Source: an uncultured Lachnospiraceae bacterium (GTDB taxonomy: Bacteria; Bacillota; Clostridia; Lachnospirales; Lachnospiraceae). Taken from it: a stretch of DNA of 6,729 nt. The DNA is taken from contig URMK01000122.1 in NCBI GenBank assembly GCA_900548905.1, forward strand, positions 1 through 6,729, written 5' to 3'. Shown piece after piece: positions 1-5,720 of this stretch; position 1 is the first letter of the stretch; every line of letters begins with the position of its first letter. The translations under genes were made by a program, and so were the position numbers. Below the pieces are notes generated by a model. That model ran no database searches, was not told the origin of the DNA, and saw only the letters and a program-made list of their open reading frames with translations.

Positions 1-1
1 T

Positions 2-925
2 GGTGGGCTTTACCTTTTTAAACATGGACGGGGGTATGTCTGCTTTTCCGGAGGCCAGGGAAATATTATTGATTTTGCAATGGAATTCCTGAATTTAACC
101 AAAATACAGGCAATGGAAGAAATTCTGGGATGCAAGGCTTATGAAAACCACATTGTTCCGCCTGTTGAAAAAGAGAAAAGAGGCAAATTAGAAATTCCTC
201 CGAAAGATAATAATAACCGGAAAGTGTTTGCTTATCTAACCCGTACACGAAAACTGGAACCGGAAATTGTAAAAGCCATGATTAATAGAGGACAGATATA
301 TCAAACGAAACAGTTGGTCCGGGACAAGATTATCAATAATTGTGCATTTATGGGTTTTGATACAAAGGGAGAAGCAAAGTATTGTGCGCTAAGAGGCTGT
401 GGTGCGGAAAGCAGTTATCGTAAGGATTTGCCTAACAGCGATAAAACAAATGGTTTTGTCATGGAGGGAAATAGCAACCGTGTCTATGAATTTGAGGCTC
501 CGATTGACGCTATGAGCCATGCTTCTTTTTTTTACATGTTGGGTATGGACTGGGAACGAGATCATAGAGTATCAGAAGGGTGCCTATCGAATAAGGCATT
601 GGAACGATATTTGTCGATTCACCCGGAAATCAATGAGATTGTCTTTTGCTATGATAATGATATCGATGGTAAGCTCCCAGATGGTACCCCACATAACCAT
701 GGGCAGATAAAAGCGGAGAAAGAAAGTGATTATTACAGGGCAAGGGGGTATCAGACATGGATACAAAAGCCTTGTGAGAAGGATTTTAATACGATGTTGA
801 CTGCAAATAACCTGTATCAATCCGTATCCCATTTTCTTTCTTTTTATAAGGGAAATATAAGGGAGCAGGGAAAACAGGAAACGGAAGGAGAAGCCGAATA
901 TGAAGAAGAATGGGAATACTATTAG
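2..925 (+). CDS. DUF3991 and Toprim domain protein, 5' end outside the window
   Basis: The reading frame is open from base 2, so the start lies upstream; the ATG at base 80 is internal. Numbering from the first in-window codon, residues 3-35 (GLYLFKHGRGYVCFSGGQGN, then an IDFAMEF segment) resemble the end of a CHC2 primase-type zinc finger. The usual CFGCG is CFSGG here, so at least one zinc ligand is absent. Residues about 70-160 fit DUF3991. A Toprim-like domain follows, with an acidic FEAPIDA motif (Glu about 165) and a DNDIDG motif at 218-223, the expected metal-binding Glu and Asp-x-Asp. Such proteins are common on Firmicute conjugative elements and are thought to act in DNA priming or processing; the reaction is not established. 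The end overlaps the next gene by 26 bases. The family call is solid; the function is inferred. Confidence 0.85.
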   Translation, partial: GGLYLFKHGRGYVCFSGGQGNIIDFAMEFLNLTKIQAMEEILGCKAYENHIVPPVEKEKRGKLEIPPKDNNNRKVFAYLTRTRKLEPEIVKAMINRGQIYQTKQLVRDKIINNCAFMGFDTKGEAKYCALRGCGAESSYRKDLPNSDKTNGFVMEGNSNRVYEFEAPIDAMSHASFFYMLGMDWERDHRVSEGCLSNKALERYLSIHPEINEIVFCYDNDIDGKLPDGTPHNHGQIKAEKESDYYRARGYQTWIQKPCEKDFNTMLTANNLYQSVSHFLSFYKGNIREQGKQETEGEAEYEEEWEYY

Positions 926-1154
926 GGGAGAACCTGCCATTTGTAAAGAATCTGCTTTAGGGCAGCTGTTGGCTCTTGTTGAACCTATGGAAGATGAAAA
1001 AGAAATTATTACTGCTTTTGTAAACAGGAACACGTTAGAGGAGTTGCTTAGCCGATACCCCGAACTGAGACTAAGCACAGAAACGGAACAAAAGCTTTTA
1101 TCATTGTCTCTGTTAACGTCCTGGGATGGAGTGGAGGAATACAGTGACTTTTGA
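900..1154 (+). CDS. Small hypothetical protein between the Toprim and RadC-like genes
   Basis: This 84-residue protein has no family I recognise. The ATG at 900 has an AGGAG at 886-890, nine bases upstream, inside the end of the Toprim gene. The gene overlaps its left neighbour by 26 bases and the probable start of the RadC-like gene by 11 bases, as expected for coupled translation in one operon. The product is acidic and Leu/Glu-rich, with a likely helical middle (residues 30-72). It has no signal peptide, membrane segment or Cys cluster. A real gene is likely because of the good ribosome site and the tight packing, but a short ORF cannot be proven from one sequence. It may be a small accessory protein of the element. 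Confidence 0.6.
   Translation: MKKNGNTIRGEPAICKESALGQLLALVEPMEDEKEIITAFVNRNTLEELLSRYPELRLSTETEQKLLSLSLLTSWDGVEEYSDF
1133..1137 (+). promoter_or_regulatory. Ribosome binding site choosing the GTG start of the RadC-like gene
   Basis: GGAGG lies six bases before a GTG at 1144. The alternative in-frame ATG at 1126 has no purine-rich site at a proper distance, and this GGAGG would lie inside its coding region. The GTG is therefore the better start. Confidence 0.6.
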
Positions 1155-1857
1155 TGAGGAGAAAAGTGAAATCCTGATACAGTGCCTTCATAAGCTTGTC
1201 GGATTAAAATTACAGGATATGAGGCAATATGCAAGAGAGAATAATATCATGCATGTTCTGGATCATCCTACGGTATTGCCCATAAACCAAAAGCAATATG
1301 ATAAGATATACCTTCTTAAGGATTTTATCAATGCATATCATTATCTCAGACGGGCGGAAGCAGAAAAACAAATCCAGATTCAGGATGTAGAAAAAGCGAA
1401 GCGTTTTTTTGTTGGATGTCTGGCACAATATAGGGAAAAGGAAATAGCGCTGGCAGCCTTTTTTGATAATTCCAATCATTTAATAGCCTGTCATAAGGTT
1501 GCAGAGGGAGGTGTAAACAGTGCCTTTATAGATAGTCGTATGATAATAAAAAAAGCGATTCAGTTGGATGCATGTGGAATTATCCTTGCACATAACCATC
1601 CAAGCACTAAAATTATACCAAGTCTTGAAGACATAAACTTAACAGAAAAATTCTTTATACAAACACGGTTAATGAATATTAATTTTTTGGATCATATTAT
1701 TGTTGGAGGCGAGTGTGCCTATTCTTTTGTTGAGAACGGTTACATGACAAAATGGATGGAGGAGATGCAGGAAAAAGGTGCTGGCTGGTCCGGTAATGGG
1801 ATTATAGCGAAAAATGATGAAGTGGCAGAGGCGTTTGAATGGGAAGAGGAACCCTGA
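1144..1857 (+). CDS. RadC-like JAB/JAMM domain protein
   Basis: From the GTG start the protein has 237 residues. The C-terminal two thirds match the RadC-like JAB (JAMM) fold. The metal-site motif HNHPS at 150-154 is followed by IPSLED with Ser 160 and Asp 163, then a LDHIIVGG strand typical of RadC. A Glu near residue 100 (EKEIALAAFF) could complete the site. The N-terminal 80 residues do not show the helix-hairpin-helix of chromosomal RadC; they look mostly helical and charged. Mobile-element copies of this family are frequent in Firmicutes and have been proposed to act in DNA repair or protection during transfer, but no activity is firmly assigned. All core metal residues are present, so it may be an active metalloprotein. 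An ATG at 1126 would add six residues but lacks a ribosome site. Confidence 0.85.
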   Translation: MTFDEEKSEILIQCLHKLVGLKLQDMRQYARENNIMHVLDHPTVLPINQKQYDKIYLLKDFINAYHYLRRAEAEKQIQIQDVEKAKRFFVGCLAQYREKEIALAAFFDNSNHLIACHKVAEGGVNSAFIDSRMIIKKAIQLDACGIILAHNHPSTKIIPSLEDINLTEKFFIQTRLMNINFLDHIIVGGECAYSFVENGYMTKWMEEMQEKGAGWSGNGIIAKNDEVAEAFEWEEEP

Positions 1858-1870
1858 GGTGTAAAACCGC

Positions 1871-1899
1871 TTGTTTAAGTTTCTGCAATTTGTTAGAAT
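1871..1899 (+). promoter_or_regulatory. Probable sigma-A-type promoter for the HipA-like gene
   Basis: TTGTTT at 1871-1876 and TAGAAT at 1894-1899 are separated by exactly 17 bases, in the 70-base gap between the RadC-like and HipA-like genes. Each box differs little from TTGACA and TATAAT. A second -10-like TACAAT at 1905-1910 lacks a good -35. GGAG at 1916-1919 then serves the ATG at 1928. No terminator is visible after the RadC-like gene, so read-through from upstream is also possible. Confidence 0.5.
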
Positions 1900-1927
1900 A
1901 ACACTACAATAGATTGGAGTTGGGAAA

Positions 1928-3166
1928 ATGGTAGAAACAACATATATTTTAATGCATAAGGACATTCCTGTGGCCAAAATCCGTCTGGACAGTGCGACGG
2001 CCTCTGTTTCCGCTGTTGTAGAGGTATTTGAACCAGCCCATGTTCCGGTGGGTATGCCTGTGAAAAAAGGGAAAATTGACCGTGCCGCGCTCAATGAATG
2101 GTGGCAGGGACGGGCAATCCCTGCAAGCCGGGCCGGCCTGCGCCATGCGCTGGAAGAACTGCAAATCAATTCCCCGCAGGCGTTATTGGAAAAATGTCTG
2201 GGGCTTTCCCTATCGGATCAGTATTGGATCTGCCCCGCTGACAGAAAGATTTCATGGCATGAAGTCAATTTCTTTGAAAATCCCTTTTCCGAGGATGTAG
2301 GCAATATTTTGTTTGGGCATCCATCCAGCGGCGAAGCGGTAAGCCTGATGTCACCCGATAATACTTCGGATGGCTGGCTAAAGAAGAAATGGGCGATTAT
2401 TGATGGAAAACGCTGTCTGCTGAAAGGAGGCAGCGGTGCGACCCAGCAGGAGCCGTACAACGAGGTGCTGGCAAGCCGGATCATGGAGCGGCTGCAAATC
2501 CCCCATGTCCCTTATTCGCTGTCCGTGCAGGAGGATTATCCATACAGCGTATGTGAGGATTTCATTACGCCGGATACGGAGTTGGTAACGGCGTGGCGTA
2601 TTTACCAGACACGGCCAAAACCAAACCACATTTCCGTATACCAGCATTATCTGAACTGCTGTGAAGCGCTGGGCATACCCGGCGTAAAGGAAAGCCTTGA
2701 CCGTATGCTGGTTTTGGATTATCTGATTGTCAATGAGGACAGGCATCTGAATAATTTTGGAGCTGTCCGCAATGCAGGTACATTAGAATGGGCAGGCTGT
2801 GCGCCGATTTATGACAGCGGCACATCCCTCTGGTTTGATAAGCCCTGGACGATGATAAATGCCGGGGCAAAGGCAGCCAGTAAACCGTTCAAGACCACCC
2901 ATGACGAGCAGATTAAGCTGGTGTCTTCTTTTGCCTGGCTGGATATTACCGCGCTGGCAGGAATTGACGAAGAATTGCGGGAACTGGTAAAAGGCTCCCT
3001 CTTTATCGATACGGTCCGCGCTGATGCCCTCTGCGCTGCTTTGCGGGGGCGCGTGGAACGTCTGGCACAGGTAATGGGTGAACGCCTAAATTTATATCCC
3101 GTGGATGATCGAACGGCTGATGTAGTGGAGGATGTGGCATACAGCGGGGAAGAATGGGAGCGTTGA
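1928..3166 (+). CDS. HipA-like serine/threonine kinase domain protein
   Basis: This 412-residue protein carries a HipA-type kinase fold in its C-terminal half. A Lys at 166 (CLLKGGSG) and Glu 175/179 fit the nucleotide-binding region. NEDRHLNNFG holds the catalytic Asp 271 and Asn 276, as in the HipA NxDRHxKN motif. PIYDSGTSL holds the metal-binding Asp 296. The N-terminal 130 residues (HKDIPVA, IPASRAGL, SDQYWICP, VNFFENPFS) are typical of a widespread uncharacterised Firmicute branch, not of E. coli HipA. HipA kinases phosphorylate protein targets such as glutamyl-tRNA synthetase; the target here is unknown. No HipB-like DNA-binding gene is adjacent. GGAG at 1916-1919 supports the start. 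Hand counts give 60% GC at 2041-2160 against 38% at 1561-1620 and 30% at 3601-3660, suggesting a separate origin. It has its own promoter and terminator. Confidence 0.88.
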   Translation: MVETTYILMHKDIPVAKIRLDSATASVSAVVEVFEPAHVPVGMPVKKGKIDRAALNEWWQGRAIPASRAGLRHALEELQINSPQALLEKCLGLSLSDQYWICPADRKISWHEVNFFENPFSEDVGNILFGHPSSGEAVSLMSPDNTSDGWLKKKWAIIDGKRCLLKGGSGATQQEPYNEVLASRIMERLQIPHVPYSLSVQEDYPYSVCEDFITPDTELVTAWRIYQTRPKPNHISVYQHYLNCCEALGIPGVKESLDRMLVLDYLIVNEDRHLNNFGAVRNAGTLEWAGCAPIYDSGTSLWFDKPWTMINAGAKAASKPFKTTHDEQIKLVSSFAWLDITALAGIDEELRELVKGSLFIDTVRADALCAALRGRVERLAQVMGERLNLYPVDDRTADVVEDVAYSGEEWER

Positions 3167-3213
3167 AAAAGAGAGTGAACGTATAAAAAGGACTGATAAT
3201 CTGTAAAGTGCAG

Positions 3214-3256
3214 CGCCGTCCGGAAGTGGTTTTTATCGCTTCCGGGCGGTGTTTTT
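3214..3256 (+). terminator. Strong intrinsic terminator after the HipA-like gene
   Basis: A 13-bp uninterrupted stem (3214-3226 with 3239-3251, two G-U pairs) has a 12-base loop and is followed directly by TTTTT at 3252-3256. It lies 47 bases past the HipA-like stop and should end that transcript, separating the kinase from the DUF5688 gene. Confidence 0.9.
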
Positions 3257-3564
3257 GCGTTATGCAGGAAGACGGTTGAGAACGAAAACAACCGTCACCC
3301 TCTTCATGGATCACCATAGATTTGATTCGTCTGTTTTTTCTTTCCGCTCTTTTAGGGAGCGGCAGCGACCAACAGCCCTCACCGATTGCGGTGGGGGCCA
3401 CTTGGTACCAAAATCATAGATTTTGGTATAAAGGCAGGAATAGGCGGGTTCCACTCCGCCGGGAAACAGCTTGCAGGCAAAGCCTGCAACGGGGTTCTGT
3501 TATAAAAGAAAGGGTTCTTTTAGGAACCTCACCAGGGAACTTTGTTTTTCTATAGGTAGTATCT
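3257..3564. other. Gene-free region with a run of hairpins, possible structured RNA or leader
   Basis: No convincing gene lies here. Reading left to right the visible stems are: 3271-3278 with 3289-3296 (8 bp perfect); 3344-3349 with 3357-3362 (6 bp, CCGCTC/GAGCGG); 3375-3384 with 3389-3398 (10 bp, one G-U, loop ATTG); 3406-3415 with 3419-3428 (10 bp perfect, loop ATA); 3443-3448 with 3455-3460 (6 bp); 3471-3478 with 3482-3489 (8 bp perfect, loop AAA); 3512-3517 with 3524-3529 (6 bp, one G-U). A T-rich run at 3541-3549 follows the last one. GGGTTC occurs three times (3446, 3492 and 3512). Perfect stems as palindromes do not reveal the transcribed strand. It may be a non-coding RNA, a 5' leader of the DUF5688 gene, or a DNA-structured site such as a replication or transfer origin. 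I do not recognise a known RNA family. Confidence 0.5.
3498..3506 (+). promoter_or_regulatory. Possible extended -10 promoter for the DUF5688-to-relaxase operon
   Basis: TGTTATAAA fits the TGnTATAAT extended -10 form. No -35 box is visible 17 bases upstream. Transcription from here would give a leader of roughly 80-90 bases before the ATG at 3598, containing the small 3512-3529 hairpin. Because the HipA-like gene ends in a strong terminator, the right-hand genes need a promoter in this gap. Confidence 0.3.
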
Positions 3565-3585
3565 GTGAATGAAAAAATAAATGGC

Positions 3586-3591
3586 AGGAGG
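3586..3591 (+). promoter_or_regulatory. Ribosome binding site fixing the DUF5688 start at 3598
   Basis: AGGAGG lies six bases before the ATG at 3598. The in-frame GTG at 3565 has only a weak GGTAG upstream and would place this perfect ribosome site inside the coding region. Confidence 0.8.
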
Positions 3592-3597
3592 AAGGAA

Positions 3598-4659
3598 ATG
3601 TTAAGCTTTGAAGCTTTTAAAGAAAAAGTAAAAAATGAAATTGTGAATTACATGCCGCCCAAGTACAGTAATGAGATATTTGAAATTGTTGATTTGACAA
3701 AACAAAACGATAAAAAACATGCGGCACTGGTTATGGTTAAGGAACAAGAAATTATCCCCAACTTATTTCTCGAAGAGTATTATGAGCAATATTTGGAAAA
3801 TGGGGACATGGAAGGGTTGCTGCAGAAAGTTGCCCGGAATTATGTAGATTGTATGGAGCAAACCGGAGAGGTTTTAACCTTTGAGTTAAAAGATTATATG
3901 CAGGTAAAGGAACGGCTTTATCTTTCTGTGCTGAATAATGAGAAGAATTCGGAATACTTGCAGGGGATTTGCCAGAGGGAAGTACCGGGTACCGATTTGA
4001 CGGCGGTAGTCAGGGTTCTCTGTGGGGATGATAAGGAGATGGGAGTTACTGCGTTCGCGGTAAATGACAGTCATTTATCGTTATGGGGAGTTACTCCGGA
4101 AGAAGTTTATGCGCAGGCATATCAGAATACGCCTGAATTATTTCCCCCTTTATTAACGAGTATGAAGGACACTCTGCGGGAACTGTCATTTAACACGGTA
4201 ACAGCTCCGTTAATGGAGATTTTTTTACAATCCATGGCAGAAACAGAAGAAGCAAAGCCATATGCCCTGGCTGCAAAGGAACAATATATACTTACCAACC
4301 AGCAGAAGATGCATGGAGCAACAACTCTTTTATATGCGGATACATTACAGAAAATTGCAGAAGAAACGGGGAGCAGTTATTTTATCCTACCCAGCAGTAT
4401 CCATGAACTTATCTTAATGAAGGACGACGGGGAGATTTGTGCAGAAGAACTGCAGGCTATGGTAATGGAGATAAACAGAACGGAGGTGTCTCCGGAAGAG
4501 GTTTTATCGGATGAAGTATTTTGTTATGATTCCCACACGCACATGCTGTATATGGCAACGGAAAAGGAACATACAAAGATGCTGGCTGACCATTTTTTAC
4601 CTAATGGGATTGATTATGCTTCTTCCGATTTTGATATGGAAACTGAAGAAGAAAGATAA
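3598..4659 (+). CDS. DUF5688 family protein
   Basis: From the ATG at 3598 the protein has 353 residues. The opening LSFEAFKEKVKNEIVNYMP, the early Leu-Glu-Glu-Tyr-Tyr segment and the late block with FILPSSIHELILM followed by an acidic stretch fit DUF5688. That family is widespread in clostridial mobile elements and has no known function. The product is soluble: no signal peptide or membrane segment is seen, and the C-terminus is strongly acidic (DFDMETEEER). It is the first gene after the structured gap and is separated from the RHH gene by nine bases, so it very likely heads the transfer operon. An in-frame GTG at 3565 is a weaker alternative start. The family call rests on recall of the general pattern and should be searched. 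Confidence 0.75.
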   Translation: MLSFEAFKEKVKNEIVNYMPPKYSNEIFEIVDLTKQNDKKHAALVMVKEQEIIPNLFLEEYYEQYLENGDMEGLLQKVARNYVDCMEQTGEVLTFELKDYMQVKERLYLSVLNNEKNSEYLQGICQREVPGTDLTAVVRVLCGDDKEMGVTAFAVNDSHLSLWGVTPEEVYAQAYQNTPELFPPLLTSMKDTLRELSFNTVTAPLMEIFLQSMAETEEAKPYALAAKEQYILTNQQKMHGATTLLYADTLQKIAEETGSSYFILPSSIHELILMKDDGEICAEELQAMVMEINRTEVSPEEVLSDEVFCYDSHTHMLYMATEKEHTKMLADHFLPNGIDYASSDFDMETEEER

Positions 4660-4668
4660 GGGGGATAC

Positions 4669-5139
4669 ATGCCGGAAAAGGGGAAAAAGCAGTCTATTAC
4701 TTTTTACAAAAAGGATTTGGATGCATTGGAAAAATTGGCAGCAAAAAGGAATAGCAATGTATCTGAATTAACCCGGGAGTTTGTCCGGAAAGGACTTGCA
4801 TTGGAAAGCAGCAAAGAGGATGTGGATCTGATAGCGTCCGTCCTCAGGCAGGAACTTACTGATGTTTACCAAATAAGTGATGTGAAGGATATTGTAGATC
4901 ACAACACAGACCGGCTTGCCAAAATGCTGATGAAAATCGGAAAAATTGACGGAGCCATGTTTTACTTATTAATTAAGGTTTTGATGACTATGCTGAATGA
5001 AGGTAGCAGGGATGATTTCGAATACATGATTCAGGAGTCTGTTAAATTAGGGGTCGATTATATGCAGAAAAAGGACTTTCAGATTAACAGTTTCCTGCAG
5101 GATACCAGTAACATAATGGAAAGGGCAGACAAATTATGA
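4669..5139 (+). CDS. Ribbon-helix-helix DNA-binding protein, candidate relaxosome accessory factor
   Basis: This 156-residue protein has an N-terminal ribbon-helix-helix. Residues 8-13 (QSITFY) form the DNA-contacting strand, 16-27 (DLDALEKLAAKR) the first helix, and 31-45 (VSELTREFVRKGLAL) the second after an N-S-N turn. The remaining 110 residues are helical and charged, a size and layout seen in auxiliary relaxosome proteins and in transcriptional regulators. AAGGGGG at 4658-4664 serves the ATG. The gene begins nine bases after the DUF5688 stop and directly precedes the gap holding the candidate origin of transfer. The relaxase follows one gene later. The inferred role is binding at that site to help the relaxase or to autoregulate the operon. 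A plain repressor is the main alternative. Confidence 0.75.
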   Translation: MPEKGKKQSITFYKKDLDALEKLAAKRNSNVSELTREFVRKGLALESSKEDVDLIASVLRQELTDVYQISDVKDIVDHNTDRLAKMLMKIGKIDGAMFYLLIKVLMTMLNEGSRDDFEYMIQESVKLGVDYMQKKDFQINSFLQDTSNIMERADKL

Positions 5140-5156
5140 AAAGAATGCGGTCTGAT

Positions 5157-5219
5157 AGCTTACGAGGAAACGAAGCTGCCATATGTAGGTTTTGGTAGCA
5201 ATACCGGGGCAAGTGGTGG
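5157..5219 (+). other. Candidate origin of transfer (oriT)
   Basis: The 103-base gap between the RHH gene and the next gene is the only sizeable break in the right-hand operon. It holds two overlapping, mutually exclusive hairpins: 5157-5164 with 5171-5177 (7 bp, one bulged A) and 5175-5181 with 5193-5199 (7 bp, one G-U). One base after the second comes the core ATACCGGGGCAAGTGG (5201-5216). An inverted repeat followed within about ten bases by a conserved core is the normal layout of a MOBP oriT with its nick site. The adjacent RHH and relaxase genes support the idea. The nick position is not known, and the gap could instead be a regulatory leader. Confidence 0.4.
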
Positions 5220-5230
5220 TTTTTATCTAC

Positions 5231-5236
5231 AAGGAG
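5231..5236 (+). promoter_or_regulatory. Ribosome binding site fixing the start of the small gene at 5243
   Basis: AAGGAG lies six bases before the ATG at 5243. The frame is open further up to a TTG at 5192, but that start has no comparable site and would run through the candidate oriT core. Confidence 0.75.
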
Positions 5237-5242
5237 AAAAAA

Positions 5243-5710
5243 ATGAATCACGATGAAAGATATATAAAGCTTATTAGCCTTACAGGAAAGGAAAAAGATA
5301 ATGGTTATCAGGCGGCCTGTTATCTGTTAGCATCCTCCCAGGATTTATATGATATAGCCAGTAAGCTGGTTTGCCGGGAAGGTATTCCTTTTGACGAAAT
5401 AAAAAAGGAATATTCCGCTATCTGGGATGATAAGGATAAATCAATCCTGTTGATTTCTGAAAATCTATTCCGGTATCAGACAGAATCATCGGTTTCCCCA
5501 TTTGAAATGTCCAGACTGGGATATCCATATCTTGATATTGTCTGCAAAGCTATTTTTGTTGCAAGCGGATATGTTGATATCGAGGTAAATGAAGCAGCAA
5601 AATCATTAAACTTTAATGGAGTCCGTTATCAATGTGCAGGAAGGACAATGTCACGATTTTTATCCCTGGTCCAGAAACAAGAGGAAGAGGAATCCGTATT
5701 TGAAAGGTAG
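5243..5710 (+). CDS. Small conserved-looking protein, possibly DUF6075-like
   Basis: From the ATG at 5243 the protein has 155 residues. The N-terminal half (DERYIKLISLTGK, a DNGYQAACYLLASS segment, then an IWDDKDKSILLISENLF segment) resembles in order and spacing the small DUF6075 proteins found on Firmicute mobile elements. The match is loose and the assignment tentative. It is a soluble, mostly helical protein with no membrane segment, signal peptide or visible catalytic motif; the tail is Glu-rich (QKQEEEESVFER). It sits between the candidate oriT and the relaxase, ending about ten bases before the probable relaxase start. It is therefore likely co-expressed with transfer functions, and could be a relaxosome or regulatory partner. 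Function unknown. Confidence 0.7.
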   Translation: MNHDERYIKLISLTGKEKDNGYQAACYLLASSQDLYDIASKLVCREGIPFDEIKKEYSAIWDDKDKSILLISENLFRYQTESSVSPFEMSRLGYPYLDIVCKAIFVASGYVDIEVNEAAKSLNFNGVRYQCAGRTMSRFLSLVQKQEEEESVFER

Positions 5711-5720
5711 GATATAGGCT

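Noticed and set aside
584..1234. 216-residue - strand ORF opposite the Toprim and small genes
   Set aside because: The translation is low in motif content and rich in Ser/Phe/Ile as expected from the complement of A/G-rich coding DNA; the + strand genes are well supported.
2809..3401. Two long - strand ORFs covering the end of the HipA-like gene and the terminator
   Set aside because: They lie antisense to a well-supported kinase gene, run through its terminator, and show no recognisable protein motif.
3402..3432. Possible promoter TTGGTA and TATAAA in the hairpin array
   Set aside because: The spacer is 19 bases and both boxes fall within a perfect hairpin, so they are more simply explained by the palindrome.
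3322..3555. 77-residue + strand ORF inside the hairpin array
   Set aside because: It starts at TTG with no ribosome site, its composition is Arg-rich and unstructured, and the frame crosses every hairpin. It is best explained as chance.
3257..3564. CRISPR-like or transposon-end repeats
   Set aside because: The inverted repeats differ from one another in sequence and there are no regularly spaced direct repeats or flanking target duplications visible.
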